DNA of 64,000 nt, taken from positions 62,001 through 126,000 of the forward strand of contig JAPOZM010000099.1 of the NCBI GenBank assembly GCA_026706075.1. The letters run 5' to 3'. Source of the stretch: Gemmatimonadaceae bacterium. GTDB taxonomy: Bacteria > Latescibacterota > UBA2968 > UBA8231. The stretch's first letter is position 1, and the number at the start of each line of letters is the position of its first letter. This document shows positions 8,292-16,744 of the stretch, piece after piece. The notes under the pieces were generated by a model. That model was not told the DNA's origin. It made no database searches and was given only the letters and a program-made list of their open reading frames with translations. Position numbers and translations under genes: made by a program.

Positions 8292-10817
8292 GTGAGCGGA
8301 CCCTTGATACCCAGGGCGGTCCTGCTCCTGGCCGCTGCAGGGATCTGGCCGGCTCTACCGGCCCATTCCGTGGGCCTTCTGCTCAAGGGGAATGGCGGCT
8401 CTCCAGTGGAACTCAGCGAGATCCAGGCCTTGTTCATGGCCGGTGAGGACAGCACGACGGTTCACCTGAGAGGGTACTTCGACGGTCCCTTGCGGGAGTT
8501 CGTCTGGCTCGTGCCGGTGCCTGCCGGATCGAAGATCGAGCTCAGCCACAAGGACATTTTCCAACGGTTGGACCAGACGACACGTCCCCGCTTCCATCTG
8601 TTTCACGAGGACGAAGTTACACCTGAACTCCTCGAGGAGAAGACCGGGTTCGTCCCTGAATTCCCCGAGCTCACTTATGAGAACGAGCACAGTGAGAGAT
8701 GTGACTACCTGGCAGACCTGCTGTTCTCTCCGTTTGCGACTACCCCCCACATCCCCTGTCCCATCCGTGTATGTGAGACCGTACGGCTGGGAGACCTGAG
8801 GGAGTGGGAGACGCAGGCTGTCACCATCATCCCTGCACGGTCCCACGCCGGGATCGCCGACTGGGTGATGGAGCGAGGCTACCTGCCGGGACCGATGAAT
8901 GGGGAGGTCGTGCAATCCTATCTCGATGAGGGTCACTCCATCCTGGCCGTGGAAGTCGGCCCGCCGGCCAATCTGAGTCACCTCAGGCTCGTCAACCGGA
9001 TCCAACCGCTGGCTTTCACCTATGGGGGGGACAGGATCGCGGTACCCTTGAAGTCCGCCACGACCGAGGGAGCTGACAGGCACAGACTGACCGTCTGGAT
9101 CGCTGCCGACAGCAGGGCCATACCTGAGAATTACCTGCATGTCCATCCGAACAAGGCGCGGTTGAACTGGATGGACGCCTATGGCGGTGGAGGGTCACCC
9201 CGCGATTTCTACCGGGTTCTCTCCGACGCCGTCGCCGAGGCGGGAGATCCGGCCTTCGGCACCCAGCAGGCGATGGAGGGATCAGCACCCGCTGGGTGGG
9301 AGGAACCGCCGGCCGACCTCGATTCCCTGCGCCACCCGGAGAGCCTCGACGCCTTCATGACCGACCTCTGGCATGGGGGAATCCTCCCTCAGACGCCCTC
9401 GGGCGCACCTGATTCCGAGTTCGATCTGAGACTGCTCCAGTTGCTCAGGAAGCACATACCCATACCGCAGTCGGTTCTCGAAGCGATCAGGAAGGACTAC
9501 AGCGGGCGCGAGGAGAGGTTCCACGGGTATGCGGAGTCCCGGTTCTACAGCTTTCCCAATGAGTACGAGGATCACTACGAGAACGAGTGGTTCGACTTCT
9601 CCGGGTTCGTCGACGACTGGGCTGTCTGGATCCGGGAGCCGAAGGCCAGGGCCCATGGAGCGCTGGCAGGCCGCCCCTACCTGACTCGATTGACCACCTT
9701 CTACTTCGGCGATGCCGAGACGGTCGATCCCCAGTTCGGATTCAACCCCGATCTTGGCCAGGTCAATGATCGTCCCAGCTATGGCAAGGTCGGTTTCGAG
9801 TGCACGGAAGGGGAGAAGGGATTCTGGGAGGATTGGAGTCTCATGAGCGTCGTCGGCCTCGAAGGGGGCGAGAGACTCCGCTTTGGACTTGGTGGGGACT
9901 ACAAGTGGAGGATCCTCCGCTACGGAACCTCCGAGATACCCCCGGCCGCTTCGGATGGCATCGAGCGGTTGAGTGCGTCAGGGAGTCCTGTACTGGTCCC
10001 TGGCAGGCACATTACCAGCACGGTAGTGGAGGGCACCATCCCGGACGGCAAGTACCACACGGTGCAGTTTGCCCGCATGGTCTCCAGCCGGCGGCCCCGG
10101 TACACGTGGAGTACCACCGCGAATCAGGCAGGACACTTCCAGGCGATCATCTCGAGTGGAGACCCGGCCGGGGTCCAGGGGCTCTACCAGGTCCGGGTGC
10201 GCAACCGGGACGGCGAGACTCTGGATGTGTGGTACGACATTCCTCTCGAGCGAAACCGGCGTCAGGTCCTCGAGTTGGTCCCGGGAGAGAGCGCACGTGT
10301 GGCAGCCGTCGAGCGGCTGGACGCAGCCATCCTGGAAGCGGCGGACTTCGACGGCGACGGCACGGTCGGTTTCGGGGACTTCTTTCTCTTTGCCGAGGCC
10401 TTCGGCGGCAGCGACCCCCGCTTCGACCTCGACGGCAGCGGGACCGTCGACCTCGACGACTTCCTCCTCTTCGCCGACCACTTCGGCCAGCCGGCGCGGG
10501 GCAAGCTGCTGGCACTGGCCCGGGAGATGATCGGCCTGCCCGACACTCCCCAACTGCGGAACGCGCCCAACCCCTTCAACAGCCGGACCGTCATCTCCTG
10601 GTTCCAGCTCTCCCCTGGCCCGGTGCGGCTGGAGCTCTACAATGCCCTGGGGCAGCGGGTGCGCATCCTGGTGGACGAGGTCCAGGCCGCGGGAAGGCAC
10701 GAGGTCTCCTGGAACGCCCGAGACCAGGCCGGGGCCCAGGTGGCGTCCGGGGTCTACCTGTCGCGGCTGCACTACCCCGGAGGGGTGGAGACGCGGCGGC
10801 TGCTCTACCTCAAGTAG
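8292..10817 (+). CDS. Secreted DUF2330 protein with dockerin-like EF hands and FlgD-like sorting domain
   Basis: An 841-residue exported protein with a GTG start. Residues 1-26 form a signal peptide (RAVLLLAAAGIWPALPAHS). Next comes a DUF2330-like domain (LRGYFDGPLREFVWLVPVPAG), known from large exported bacterial proteins of unknown function. Residues about 686-735 hold two calcium-binding loops (DFDGDGTVGFGDF and DLDGSGTVDLDDF), a dockerin-like pair. Residues 755-841 form a FlgD-like/type-IX-secretion-like beta domain (NAPNPFNSRTVISW, YNALGQRVRILVDE, SGVYLSRL). Surface anchoring or secretion follows from that tail by analogy. Composition is somewhat less GC-rich than the neighbours. Confidence 0.8.
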   Translation: MSGPLIPRAVLLLAAAGIWPALPAHSVGLLLKGNGGSPVELSEIQALFMAGEDSTTVHLRGYFDGPLREFVWLVPVPAGSKIELSHKDIFQRLDQTTRPRFHLFHEDEVTPELLEEKTGFVPEFPELTYENEHSERCDYLADLLFSPFATTPHIPCPIRVCETVRLGDLREWETQAVTIIPARSHAGIADWVMERGYLPGPMNGEVVQSYLDEGHSILAVEVGPPANLSHLRLVNRIQPLAFTYGGDRIAVPLKSATTEGADRHRLTVWIAADSRAIPENYLHVHPNKARLNWMDAYGGGGSPRDFYRVLSDAVAEAGDPAFGTQQAMEGSAPAGWEEPPADLDSLRHPESLDAFMTDLWHGGILPQTPSGAPDSEFDLRLLQLLRKHIPIPQSVLEAIRKDYSGREERFHGYAESRFYSFPNEYEDHYENEWFDFSGFVDDWAVWIREPKARAHGALAGRPYLTRLTTFYFGDAETVDPQFGFNPDLGQVNDRPSYGKVGFECTEGEKGFWEDWSLMSVVGLEGGERLRFGLGGDYKWRILRYGTSEIPPAASDGIERLSASGSPVLVPGRHITSTVVEGTIPDGKYHTVQFARMVSSRRPRYTWSTTANQAGHFQAIISSGDPAGVQGLYQVRVRNRDGETLDVWYDIPLERNRRQVLELVPGESARVAAVERLDAAILEAADFDGDGTVGFGDFFLFAEAFGGSDPRFDLDGSGTVDLDDFLLFADHFGQPARGKLLALAREMIGLPDTPQLRNAPNPFNSRTVISWFQLSPGPVRLELYNALGQRVRILVDEVQAAGRHEVSWNARDQAGAQVASGVYLSRLHYPGGVETRRLLYLK

Positions 10818-10836
10818 TCGTCCGCAGCCCGAACTC

Positions 10837-10858
10837 GTGTCCCCTTCAAGGGGATCAC
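10837..10858. terminator. Possible bidirectional terminator hairpin
   Basis: CCCC-TTCAA-GGGG (10841-10853) flanked by GTG and CAC lies between the convergent DUF2330 and GH32-like genes. The stem is short and has no U-tract, and the distal arm overlaps the last codons of the GH32-like gene. Confidence 0.25.
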
Positions 10859-12381
10859 ATCCGCGCCGGCGCCAGGGTCCATGCCTGCAGCGACCTCACC
10901 CTCGCTTCGCCCCCGTGCGCGAACAGGCTGATGCCGGTGCTGTCGGTCCGCGTCGGATAGATGCGCTGGGTCACGCACTGCCGGCGGTTGGCGAAGACCT
11001 CGAGGATCGAGCGGTCGAGAAAGATGCGCAGGGTCAGCGGCTCCCCCCGGGCCAGCTCCAACGGCCCCTCCTGAGCGGTGACGTACTGCTCACTGGCGGC
11101 CAGGTGTGGCTGGGGCTTGCGGTAGCGGGTGTAGCGGATCTCCCGGTCGAGGGTCGACCGGCTCACGTCGACCCGAAGCACCGCTGCGGCCGAGTCCCAG
11201 GAGACCGAGGTCTCCTCCTCGCCCCCCGGCGAGCGCCGCAGCTTCAGGCCCACCTCTCGCGCCTCCCGCGGATCGAACTCGACGGCCAGCTCCAGGCAGT
11301 CACCGCCGATCCCCTCGACGTGCATCTCGGAATCGGCGGCCAGGTCGATGGACCCCAGTCGGCGGGGATCGAGCCGCAACACCTCCAGCTCCGGGACGGG
11401 ATCGATCTGCAGGCGGCGGCCCGGTCCCAGGGACAGCAGCCGCGGAGCGGTCATGACCCCGGACCAGCCGGATGCGCGCTCCCGCTCGACGCCGCGCAGC
11501 TCGCGGACCCAGTCGAAGAAGATCCGCCGGCCTCCCGCGTCCAACAGGGTGCGGGGACCGCCGAGGTGACCCCCCTCCCAGCTCATGCGTCCGTGGACGT
11601 CGGGGTGGAAGCGTTCCCCCCGGAGCCGGCCGATGTAGTACTGGGTTCCCTGCAGGTGGCTGCAGAAGAGCAGCATGTGCCGGTCGCCGAGGGGGAAGAA
11701 GTCGGGCACGGCGCAGTCCTCACCCCCTTCCGTCCACTCCCGCCGCGACTCGTAGAGCTGGCCGGCGAACTCCCAGGTCCGCAGGTCCTCGGACCGGAAG
11801 AGGTACGCCGCGTCCCCCTGGCCTTCGGGGTCGCGCTTGTTGACAGCGGCGTAGTAGAGGCCCCCCTCCAGCCAGCCGCAGGGGTCGTGGATGGTGTAGC
11901 GGCCGAAGTCGGGGCTGCCTTCCTGCGGCTGGGGAATCACCGGATTGTCCGGGTCCCTGGTCCACTCGATCAGCAGATCGTCGCGGCTGCGGGCGAGACA
12001 CAGGCCGCCGGGATTGCCGTAGTAGATCAGCGTCGGCACCCCTTCCGCATCGATCAGGGCTCCGCCGCTGAAGCAGCCGATGCGGTCCGGTCCGTCCGCT
12101 TCCGGCGTCAGCGCCACCGGATGGTGGACCCAGTGCACGAGATCGGCGCTGGAGGCGTGGCCCCACTGGATCCGGTTCCAGTAGGCGCCCTCGGGGTTGA
12201 GCTGGTAGAAGAGGTGGTGGCGCCCCTTCCAGTAGATCGCCCCGTTGATGTCGTTCATCCAGGCCGCCGGCGGTGTGAAGTGCCAGGCCGGCCGGTGGGG
12301 ATCGCGGGCGAAGTCGGAAGCGAGCTCGCCCGCCTCCCGGATGCGCGCTTCCATCCGCTCGATCCGGTCTTGGGAAGTCAT
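10855..12381 (-). CDS. GH32-like beta-fructosidase-family protein with altered active-site motifs
   Basis: A 508-residue protein with a five-bladed propeller plus C-terminal beta-sandwich layout. The nucleophile motif is present (WMNDINGAIYWKG, D44), as are FYQLNP, WGHASSADLVHW and FSGGALI. The usual R-D-P is H-D-P (H165-D166-P167). The usual W-E-C-P-D around the acid/base Glu reads E-D-C-A-V-P-D-F-F (221-229), so Glu is shifted or lost. The C-terminal RIFLDRSILEVFAN is a classic GH32 signature. There is no signal peptide. The ATG at 12381 has GAGAGG upstream; longer starts have none. Family members cleave fructans, sucrose or levan; specificity here is unknown and activity is uncertain because of the motif changes. 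Confidence 0.8.
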   Translation of the reverse strand: MTSQDRIERMEARIREAGELASDFARDPHRPAWHFTPPAAWMNDINGAIYWKGRHHLFYQLNPEGAYWNRIQWGHASSADLVHWVHHPVALTPEADGPDRIGCFSGGALIDAEGVPTLIYYGNPGGLCLARSRDDLLIEWTRDPDNPVIPQPQEGSPDFGRYTIHDPCGWLEGGLYYAAVNKRDPEGQGDAAYLFRSEDLRTWEFAGQLYESRREWTEGGEDCAVPDFFPLGDRHMLLFCSHLQGTQYYIGRLRGERFHPDVHGRMSWEGGHLGGPRTLLDAGGRRIFFDWVRELRGVERERASGWSGVMTAPRLLSLGPGRRLQIDPVPELEVLRLDPRRLGSIDLAADSEMHVEGIGGDCLELAVEFDPREAREVGLKLRRSPGGEEETSVSWDSAAAVLRVDVSRSTLDREIRYTRYRKPQPHLAASEQYVTAQEGPLELARGEPLTLRIFLDRSILEVFANRRQCVTQRIYPTRTDSTGISLFAHGGEARVRSLQAWTLAPARM

Positions 12382-12509
12382 GCTACCTCTCGTGGGCTTC
12401 CGGAGTTCCAGGCATGGCATGGCTGTCGTCCCGGTTGAGGATAGGGCACGATGAGAGCCTTCACTATTCGAGGGAACGCTCCACTGGAGTCCTCCGTCAC
12501 TATGAGAGG

Positions 12510-12641
12510 ATGGCCAACCATCGACGAAGCAGGCACGGCCTGGAGAAGGAGAGGCTGATCCGGCGGCTCGAGGAGATCGTCCGGGACGAGAGCACCCACT
12601 CCGGGGAGACGGAGCGCATCCTGCGAGACTGGCGCTCGTGA
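12510..12641 (+). CDS. Small basic/charged protein coupled to the membrane protein downstream
   Basis: A 43-residue frame starting at the ATG at 12510 and ending in a GTGA overlap with the next gene. The sequence is one charged helix (HGLEKERLIRRLEEIVRDE) followed by a polar tail. No family is recognised. An in-frame ATG at 12414 would extend it by 32 residues. Support comes from the stop/start overlap, and its position is where permease-prefix-domain genes elsewhere often have a PadR-type regulator. Confidence 0.4.
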   Translation: MANHRRSRHGLEKERLIRRLEEIVRDESTHSGETERILRDWRS

Positions 12642-14002
12642 CAGTCCAGGGCCCCCTCGACGGGGACGGCCTCGAAGCGAGGCTCGCCGAGTGGCGCGCC
12701 CTCGTGGGCGCGGGCAACTCTGTCTCCGACCTGGAGGAGCAGGAGCGCCGCCTGCGGGAGGAGGTCTCCTCCCTGGAGCAGGCCGGCCTCGACCCGGACG
12801 AAGCGTTCCTCGTGGCGGTCCGGCGCGTCGGCCGCCCCGACCCGCGGTCGGGCCGATTCACCCCGGCGGACGCGGGCAGCCTGTGGAAGCAGCTCGTCGC
12901 CCGCGGTTCCGCCGGGGAATCGCAGACCTCCAGGCGCGAGATCCTGATCGTCCTCGGCCTCGCCGCGGCGTCGGCGGTTGCGGTGAAGGTCCCCGAGCTG
13001 TTCGGCTGCGGGATGCTTGACGGCTGCGAGAGCTTCTACGCCCGCAACCTGAGCCTGTTCTCGCTGCCCCTGCTGATCGGGTATTTCGCCTGGAAACGCG
13101 GGATCGGCGCCCGTGGCTGCTTCCGGCTGGCCCTGCCGTTCCTGGCGGCGGCGCTCTTCGCCAACATCTACCCCTTCTCGCCCGGCGGCTCCACCGAGGC
13201 GCTCACGGCGCTGCACCTGCCGATCGCCCTGTGGCTGGCCGTCGGAGTCGCCCACACCGGGGGGCGCTGGGGGTCCTCCGGGCGGCGCATGGAGTTCGTG
13301 CGCTTCTCCGGCGAGCTGTTCATCCTCTACGTGCTCATCGCCCTCGGCGGCGGCGTGCTCACAGGGGTCACGGGGATGATGTTCGCCGCCATCGGTCTCG
13401 ACGTGGAGAGGTGGGGCCCCCTGCTGCTGCCGAGCGCGGCCCTGGCGGCGGTGGTCGTCGCAGCCTGGCTGGCCGATGCCAGGCACGGGGCCGCGGCGAA
13501 CATCGCCCCGCTGCTGACGCGCATCTTCACGCCGCTCTTCGCCGTGGTCCTGCTCGCCTTTCTGGGGGCCATGGCCTGGACCGGCAGTGGCATCGTCGAG
13601 GCGCGGGAAGTCCTCATCGGCTTCGACCTGCTGCTGGCGCTGGTCCTCGGCCTGCTGCTCTACGGGGTCTCGTCACGCGAACCCGGGGCGCCTCCCGGTC
13701 TCTTCGACCGCCTTCAGCTCCTGCTGCTGCTGGCCGCCCTCGCCGCGGACTCGGTGGCCCTGGCGGCGATCGCGGCGCGCATCTCCGAGTTCGGGTTCAG
13801 CGCCAACAAGGCGGCGGCCCTCGGCGAGAACCTCGTCCTCCTCGTCAACCTGGGCTGGTCCGCCTGGCTCTACTTGCGATTCCTGCGAGGCCGCGGCCCC
13901 TTCTCCGCCCTGGAGCGCTGGCAGACCGCCTACCTGCCGGTCTACGCGGTCTGGGCCGGGATCGTCGCCGTCCTCTTCCCGCCCCTCTTCGGCTACCGCT
14001 GA
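12638..14002 (+). CDS. DUF4153-like multipass membrane protein with N-terminal permease-prefix domain
   Basis: A 454-residue protein with a GTG start overlapping the upstream stop. Residues 1-75 are a soluble helical region resembling the permease prefix domain (VSDLEEQERRLREEVSSLEQAGLDPDEAFLVAVRRVG). From about residue 100 there are ten or more hydrophobic segments. The last third (PPGLFDRLQLLLLLAALAADSVALAAIAARISEFGFSANKAAAL) resembles DUF4153. Function is unknown. It stands alone as a two-gene unit with the small upstream ORF, divergent from the GH32-like gene. Confidence 0.65.
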   Translation: MTVQGPLDGDGLEARLAEWRALVGAGNSVSDLEEQERRLREEVSSLEQAGLDPDEAFLVAVRRVGRPDPRSGRFTPADAGSLWKQLVARGSAGESQTSRREILIVLGLAAASAVAVKVPELFGCGMLDGCESFYARNLSLFSLPLLIGYFAWKRGIGARGCFRLALPFLAAALFANIYPFSPGGSTEALTALHLPIALWLAVGVAHTGGRWGSSGRRMEFVRFSGELFILYVLIALGGGVLTGVTGMMFAAIGLDVERWGPLLLPSAALAAVVVAAWLADARHGAAANIAPLLTRIFTPLFAVVLLAFLGAMAWTGSGIVEAREVLIGFDLLLALVLGLLLYGVSSREPGAPPGLFDRLQLLLLLAALAADSVALAAIAARISEFGFSANKAAALGENLVLLVNLGWSAWLYLRFLRGRGPFSALERWQTAYLPVYAVWAGIVAVLFPPLFGYR

Positions 14003-14240
14003 TCGAGGCCCGGTCGGGGGCGCCGCCCGGGCCTGAACCGTCCACCTGATCCGCGACGGGGGCCGCGCACGTGGCCGGTCCTCCGGGTCCTGAGCCAGGG
14101 CCGTCACGCTGCGGCGACTTGGCGCAGCCCGCCGGCGCCACCATCCTCTGTCCCTGCACGAACGCCCAGAAGGCGACCGGCAGCGGACTCGCCCGGCCCG
14201 GTCGCCCCGGAGTGGCTGACCTCAGGAGAAAGGACAGAAC

Positions 14241-15080
14241 GTGAGCGACATCAACGAAATCGGCGCGACCGCATTCGTCATCGCCTCCATCCGATCGATG
14301 GAGGCCGAGCATTCCCCGCCCCTCTTCAGCGCCCCGTACGCGGAGTGGTTCTCCAACGAGCCGGCCCTGGCCGCCGCCCGGCAGCTGGACGCCGCCTTCC
14401 CGCCCTCCACGACCATGGTCCGCTTCCGCACCCGTTTCTTCAACGGTTTCATCGAGAGCGGCATCGAGGCGGGGGCCCGGCAGGTCATCCTCCTCGGGGG
14501 CGGTTTCGACATGCGCGCCCACCATTACGGCGACAGCGGCGCCGCCTTTTTCGAGGTCGACCAGAAGGCCGTCCTCGACTTCAAGGGCGCCGTCCTGGGC
14601 CGGCACGGCATCGAGCCGCCGCCGTCGCTGCCCGGCAACTATCTGGAGGTCGACGTCCCCGGCGGCCTGGCCGGAGCCGGCTTCGATCCGGCGGCTCCCA
14701 CCTTGATCGTCTGGGAAGGCAACACCATGTACCTGCCCCCGGAGACGATCCTGCCCTTTCTCAACCGGCTGGCCGGCGCCATCACCTCCTTCCGCATCGC
14801 CTTCGACTACTTCGCCGTCGACCTGCAGAGCCGCGACTTCGACACCGAGGAGGACCGCCGGAGGCTCGAGGGCGTGGAGAAGGCGATGGGCGCCTCCTTC
14901 CCCACCGGGTTTCCCGACCTCGGTCTCTTCGAGAGGGAGACGCCGCTCTCGGTGGCCGGGTCGGGCACCTTCGCCGATCTGGGGGAGGAGTACGGCCTGG
15001 GCGCCATGGTCGCCGCCTACCCGGAGGACTGGCGGGAGACGCTCAAGCTCTACCGGTACTGCGTGCTGGCGAAGGGATAG
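14241..15080 (+). CDS. Class I SAM-dependent methyltransferase, LCMT-like
   Basis: A 279-residue protein with the leucine-carboxyl-methyltransferase-like fold: motif I as VILLGGGFDMRAHHY, the acidic strand end FFEVDQKAVLDFK, and the characteristic WEGNTMYLPPETI after motif IV. The family contains protein carboxyl and small-molecule O-methyltransferases; the acceptor is unknown. The GTG start at 14241 follows an AGGAGAAAGGAC ribosome-binding region. It is preceded by about 240 bases with no gene and followed by a convergent PhyH gene, so it is probably monocistronic. Confidence 0.8.
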   Translation: MSDINEIGATAFVIASIRSMEAEHSPPLFSAPYAEWFSNEPALAAARQLDAAFPPSTTMVRFRTRFFNGFIESGIEAGARQVILLGGGFDMRAHHYGDSGAAFFEVDQKAVLDFKGAVLGRHGIEPPPSLPGNYLEVDVPGGLAGAGFDPAAPTLIVWEGNTMYLPPETILPFLNRLAGAITSFRIAFDYFAVDLQSRDFDTEEDRRRLEGVEKAMGASFPTGFPDLGLFERETPLSVAGSGTFADLGEEYGLGAMVAAYPEDWRETLKLYRYCVLAKG

Positions 15081-15197
15081 AGGATCACGCGCCGGCACAC
15101 GACCGAGCGACCGGCGGCCTCGGCTCTCGACGGGAGGCAGGAGCAGAAGGTCAGCCTGGCCGGATCCGACGGAGTGGCCCACGCCGGGGCAGCGGGA

Positions 15198-15974
15198 TCA
15201 GTCCGGCTGCACGATGAAGCGGGCCAGCTCCCGGCCGCGCGGGGACAGGGTCTCGTAGAGCTCCCGCGGCAGCGAGGGACTCAGGTCGGGCAGGCGGAAC
15301 CACGGCGCCAGGTAGCCGACGCTGGTCATCGGCCGGATCTCGTCGGAGTCGTTGGCCGTGCCCCCGTGCCAGCATCGCACGTCCCGGATGACCGCCGTTC
15401 CGGCGGGGGCGCAGAGGATCGACTCCTTCATGCGCGCCGGCTCTTCCTCCATCGCCGGCACCGGCTGGCGGGTGCGGTGGGTTCCCGGCACGAAGCGGAT
15501 GGCGCCGTTGATCTTTCGGAACTCGACCATCAGGAAGTTCACGACGATGTAGGGCGTCGGCACGTCGTGGAGCGTCACCTGCCCCAGCGGATCGTTGAGG
15601 ACGTCCCGGACATCGGCGTGCAGGTGCTGCTCCTTGGCGCCGGGAGCGGAGTAATCGCCGCCGCCGCCGGAGCAGATGAAGTCGGGACTGCCCCAGATCG
15701 CCTCCAGGATCGGAAGGATGGCCGGCAGGTCGATGAGCTGCACCCATTCCGGGTGGTGCAGCTGGGGCCCGAAGGAGTAGCGGGCATGGCCCCGGTTGGC
15801 CCGCTCGAGGGGGATCTCCGCCATCTGCTGCGCGATGACGCGGGAGGCGCCCGCCCGGGCGAGCTCGAGCTGGTCCGGAGTGAGCGCGCCTCCGATGGGG
15901 GCGAACCCATCCCGATGGAAGACGGCCGCCGCCCTGTCGACTTCGGAGGGAGAGAGGATTTCGACGTCGAGCAT
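15198..15974 (-). CDS. PhyH-family Fe(II)/2-oxoglutarate dioxygenase
   Basis: A 258-residue phytanoyl-CoA-dioxygenase-like protein. The facial-triad candidates are H119 and D121 (HLHADV) and the distal H203 (RCWHGGTAND), with a likely 2-oxoglutarate-binding Arg further on. The double-stranded beta-helix core includes FRKINGAIRFVPGTH. Family members hydroxylate or oxidise small molecules using Fe(II) and 2-oxoglutarate; the substrate cannot be read from sequence. It is the downstream gene of a pair with the thioredoxin-fold protein (32-base gap), both on the minus strand. Confidence 0.85.
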   Translation of the reverse strand: MLDVEILSPSEVDRAAAVFHRDGFAPIGGALTPDQLELARAGASRVIAQQMAEIPLERANRGHARYSFGPQLHHPEWVQLIDLPAILPILEAIWGSPDFICSGGGGDYSAPGAKEQHLHADVRDVLNDPLGQVTLHDVPTPYIVVNFLMVEFRKINGAIRFVPGTHRTRQPVPAMEEEPARMKESILCAPAGTAVIRDVRCWHGGTANDSDEIRPMTSVGYLAPWFRLPDLSPSLPRELYETLSPRGRELARFIVQPD

Positions 15975-16006
15975 CGGACGGCTTCGCGGCCGGCTCTGCG
16001 GGGGAC

Positions 16007-16672
16007 TCAGTCCTCTTCGAGGATCGCCCGGATCATCCCGTCCAGATGGCCCGTCCCGCCGAAAGAGATATCCCTCAGGACTCCCTCCCGGTCGACGAGG
16101 AGGGTCGACGGGGTTCCGCGCAGGGCGAACTTCTCGAACGTCTCGGCCGAGTACTCCTTGCTCCTCAGATAGTCCTTCACCTTCTCCAGGACCTCCAGCC
16201 GCAACTCTTCGGACAGCGAGTCGAAGTCCGGTACCTGGGGGTATACGACACCCATGATCGACTCCTGGCTCGGCTCGCCGGAAAGCCTCGTGAGGTTGTC
16301 CATGCCGAGGGGAAAGGGGATGCTGTAGGGCAGCCGGTCTCCGCTCTGCAACTGCCCCCGCGCTGCCAGGGCCCTTTGGGTCTCTCCGATCACCTGCCCG
16401 GTCTCGGCCAACAGCCGGAGGTTGTCGAGAGTGTTCCTGTCAAAGTCTTCGAAGGCCGTGGCCAGACCCAGGACGCGGACCCCGTCGCCCTTGAACTTGT
16501 GATGCACGCGAATCGCGTCGGGCAGGGCATGGATGAAGCATCCGGGGCAGTTGACCTGGAAGACCTCCAGCACCACGATGTGACCCCGCTCCCGGTCGAA
16601 ATTGGTGGGGGTTCCCTGCACCCAACTCGAGACGCCGAAGTTGGGCACGACCTGTCCTGACTCGATGGCCAT
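16007..16672 (-). CDS. Thioredoxin-fold / peroxiredoxin-like protein
   Basis: A 221-residue protein with an AhpC/TSA-like opening (GQVVPNFGVSSW) and a CxxC motif at C42-P-G-C45 in LEVFQVNCPGCFIHALP. An insertion of about 100 residues precedes the cis-Pro segment (LRGTPSTLLVDREG). There is no signal peptide, so a cytoplasmic redox role is likely. The ATG at 16672 gives the usual family N-terminus; an alternative start at 16729 adds a non-conserved stretch. It is divergent from the sialidase-like gene, sharing a 70-base AT-richer spacer. Confidence 0.75.
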   Translation of the reverse strand: MAIESGQVVPNFGVSSWVQGTPTNFDRERGHIVVLEVFQVNCPGCFIHALPDAIRVHHKFKGDGVRVLGLATAFEDFDRNTLDNLRLLAETGQVIGETQRALAARGQLQSGDRLPYSIPFPLGMDNLTRLSGEPSQESIMGVVYPQVPDFDSLSEELRLEVLEKVKDYLRSKEYSAETFEKFALRGTPSTLLVDREGVLRDISFGGTGHLDGMIRAILEED

Positions 16673-16744
16673 GGGATATAGTATAGCTCGAGCATCGATT
16701 CCCCGGCGCCGGCCAGCGCCATCGATCAATCATTGGAGGACCAC

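Noticed and set aside
10340..10500. A true cellulosomal dockerin in the DUF2330 protein
   Set aside because: Two EF-hand loops are present, but the spacing and flanking FlgD-like tail fit FCB-type surface proteins better, and no cohesin is seen. I call it dockerin-like only.
16673..16744. A TATAGT/TATACT-type promoter in the spacer between the thioredoxin-fold and sialidase-like genes
   Set aside because: The boxes are too close to the start codons or lack a matching -35 at 16-18 bases, so there is no supported promoter call.
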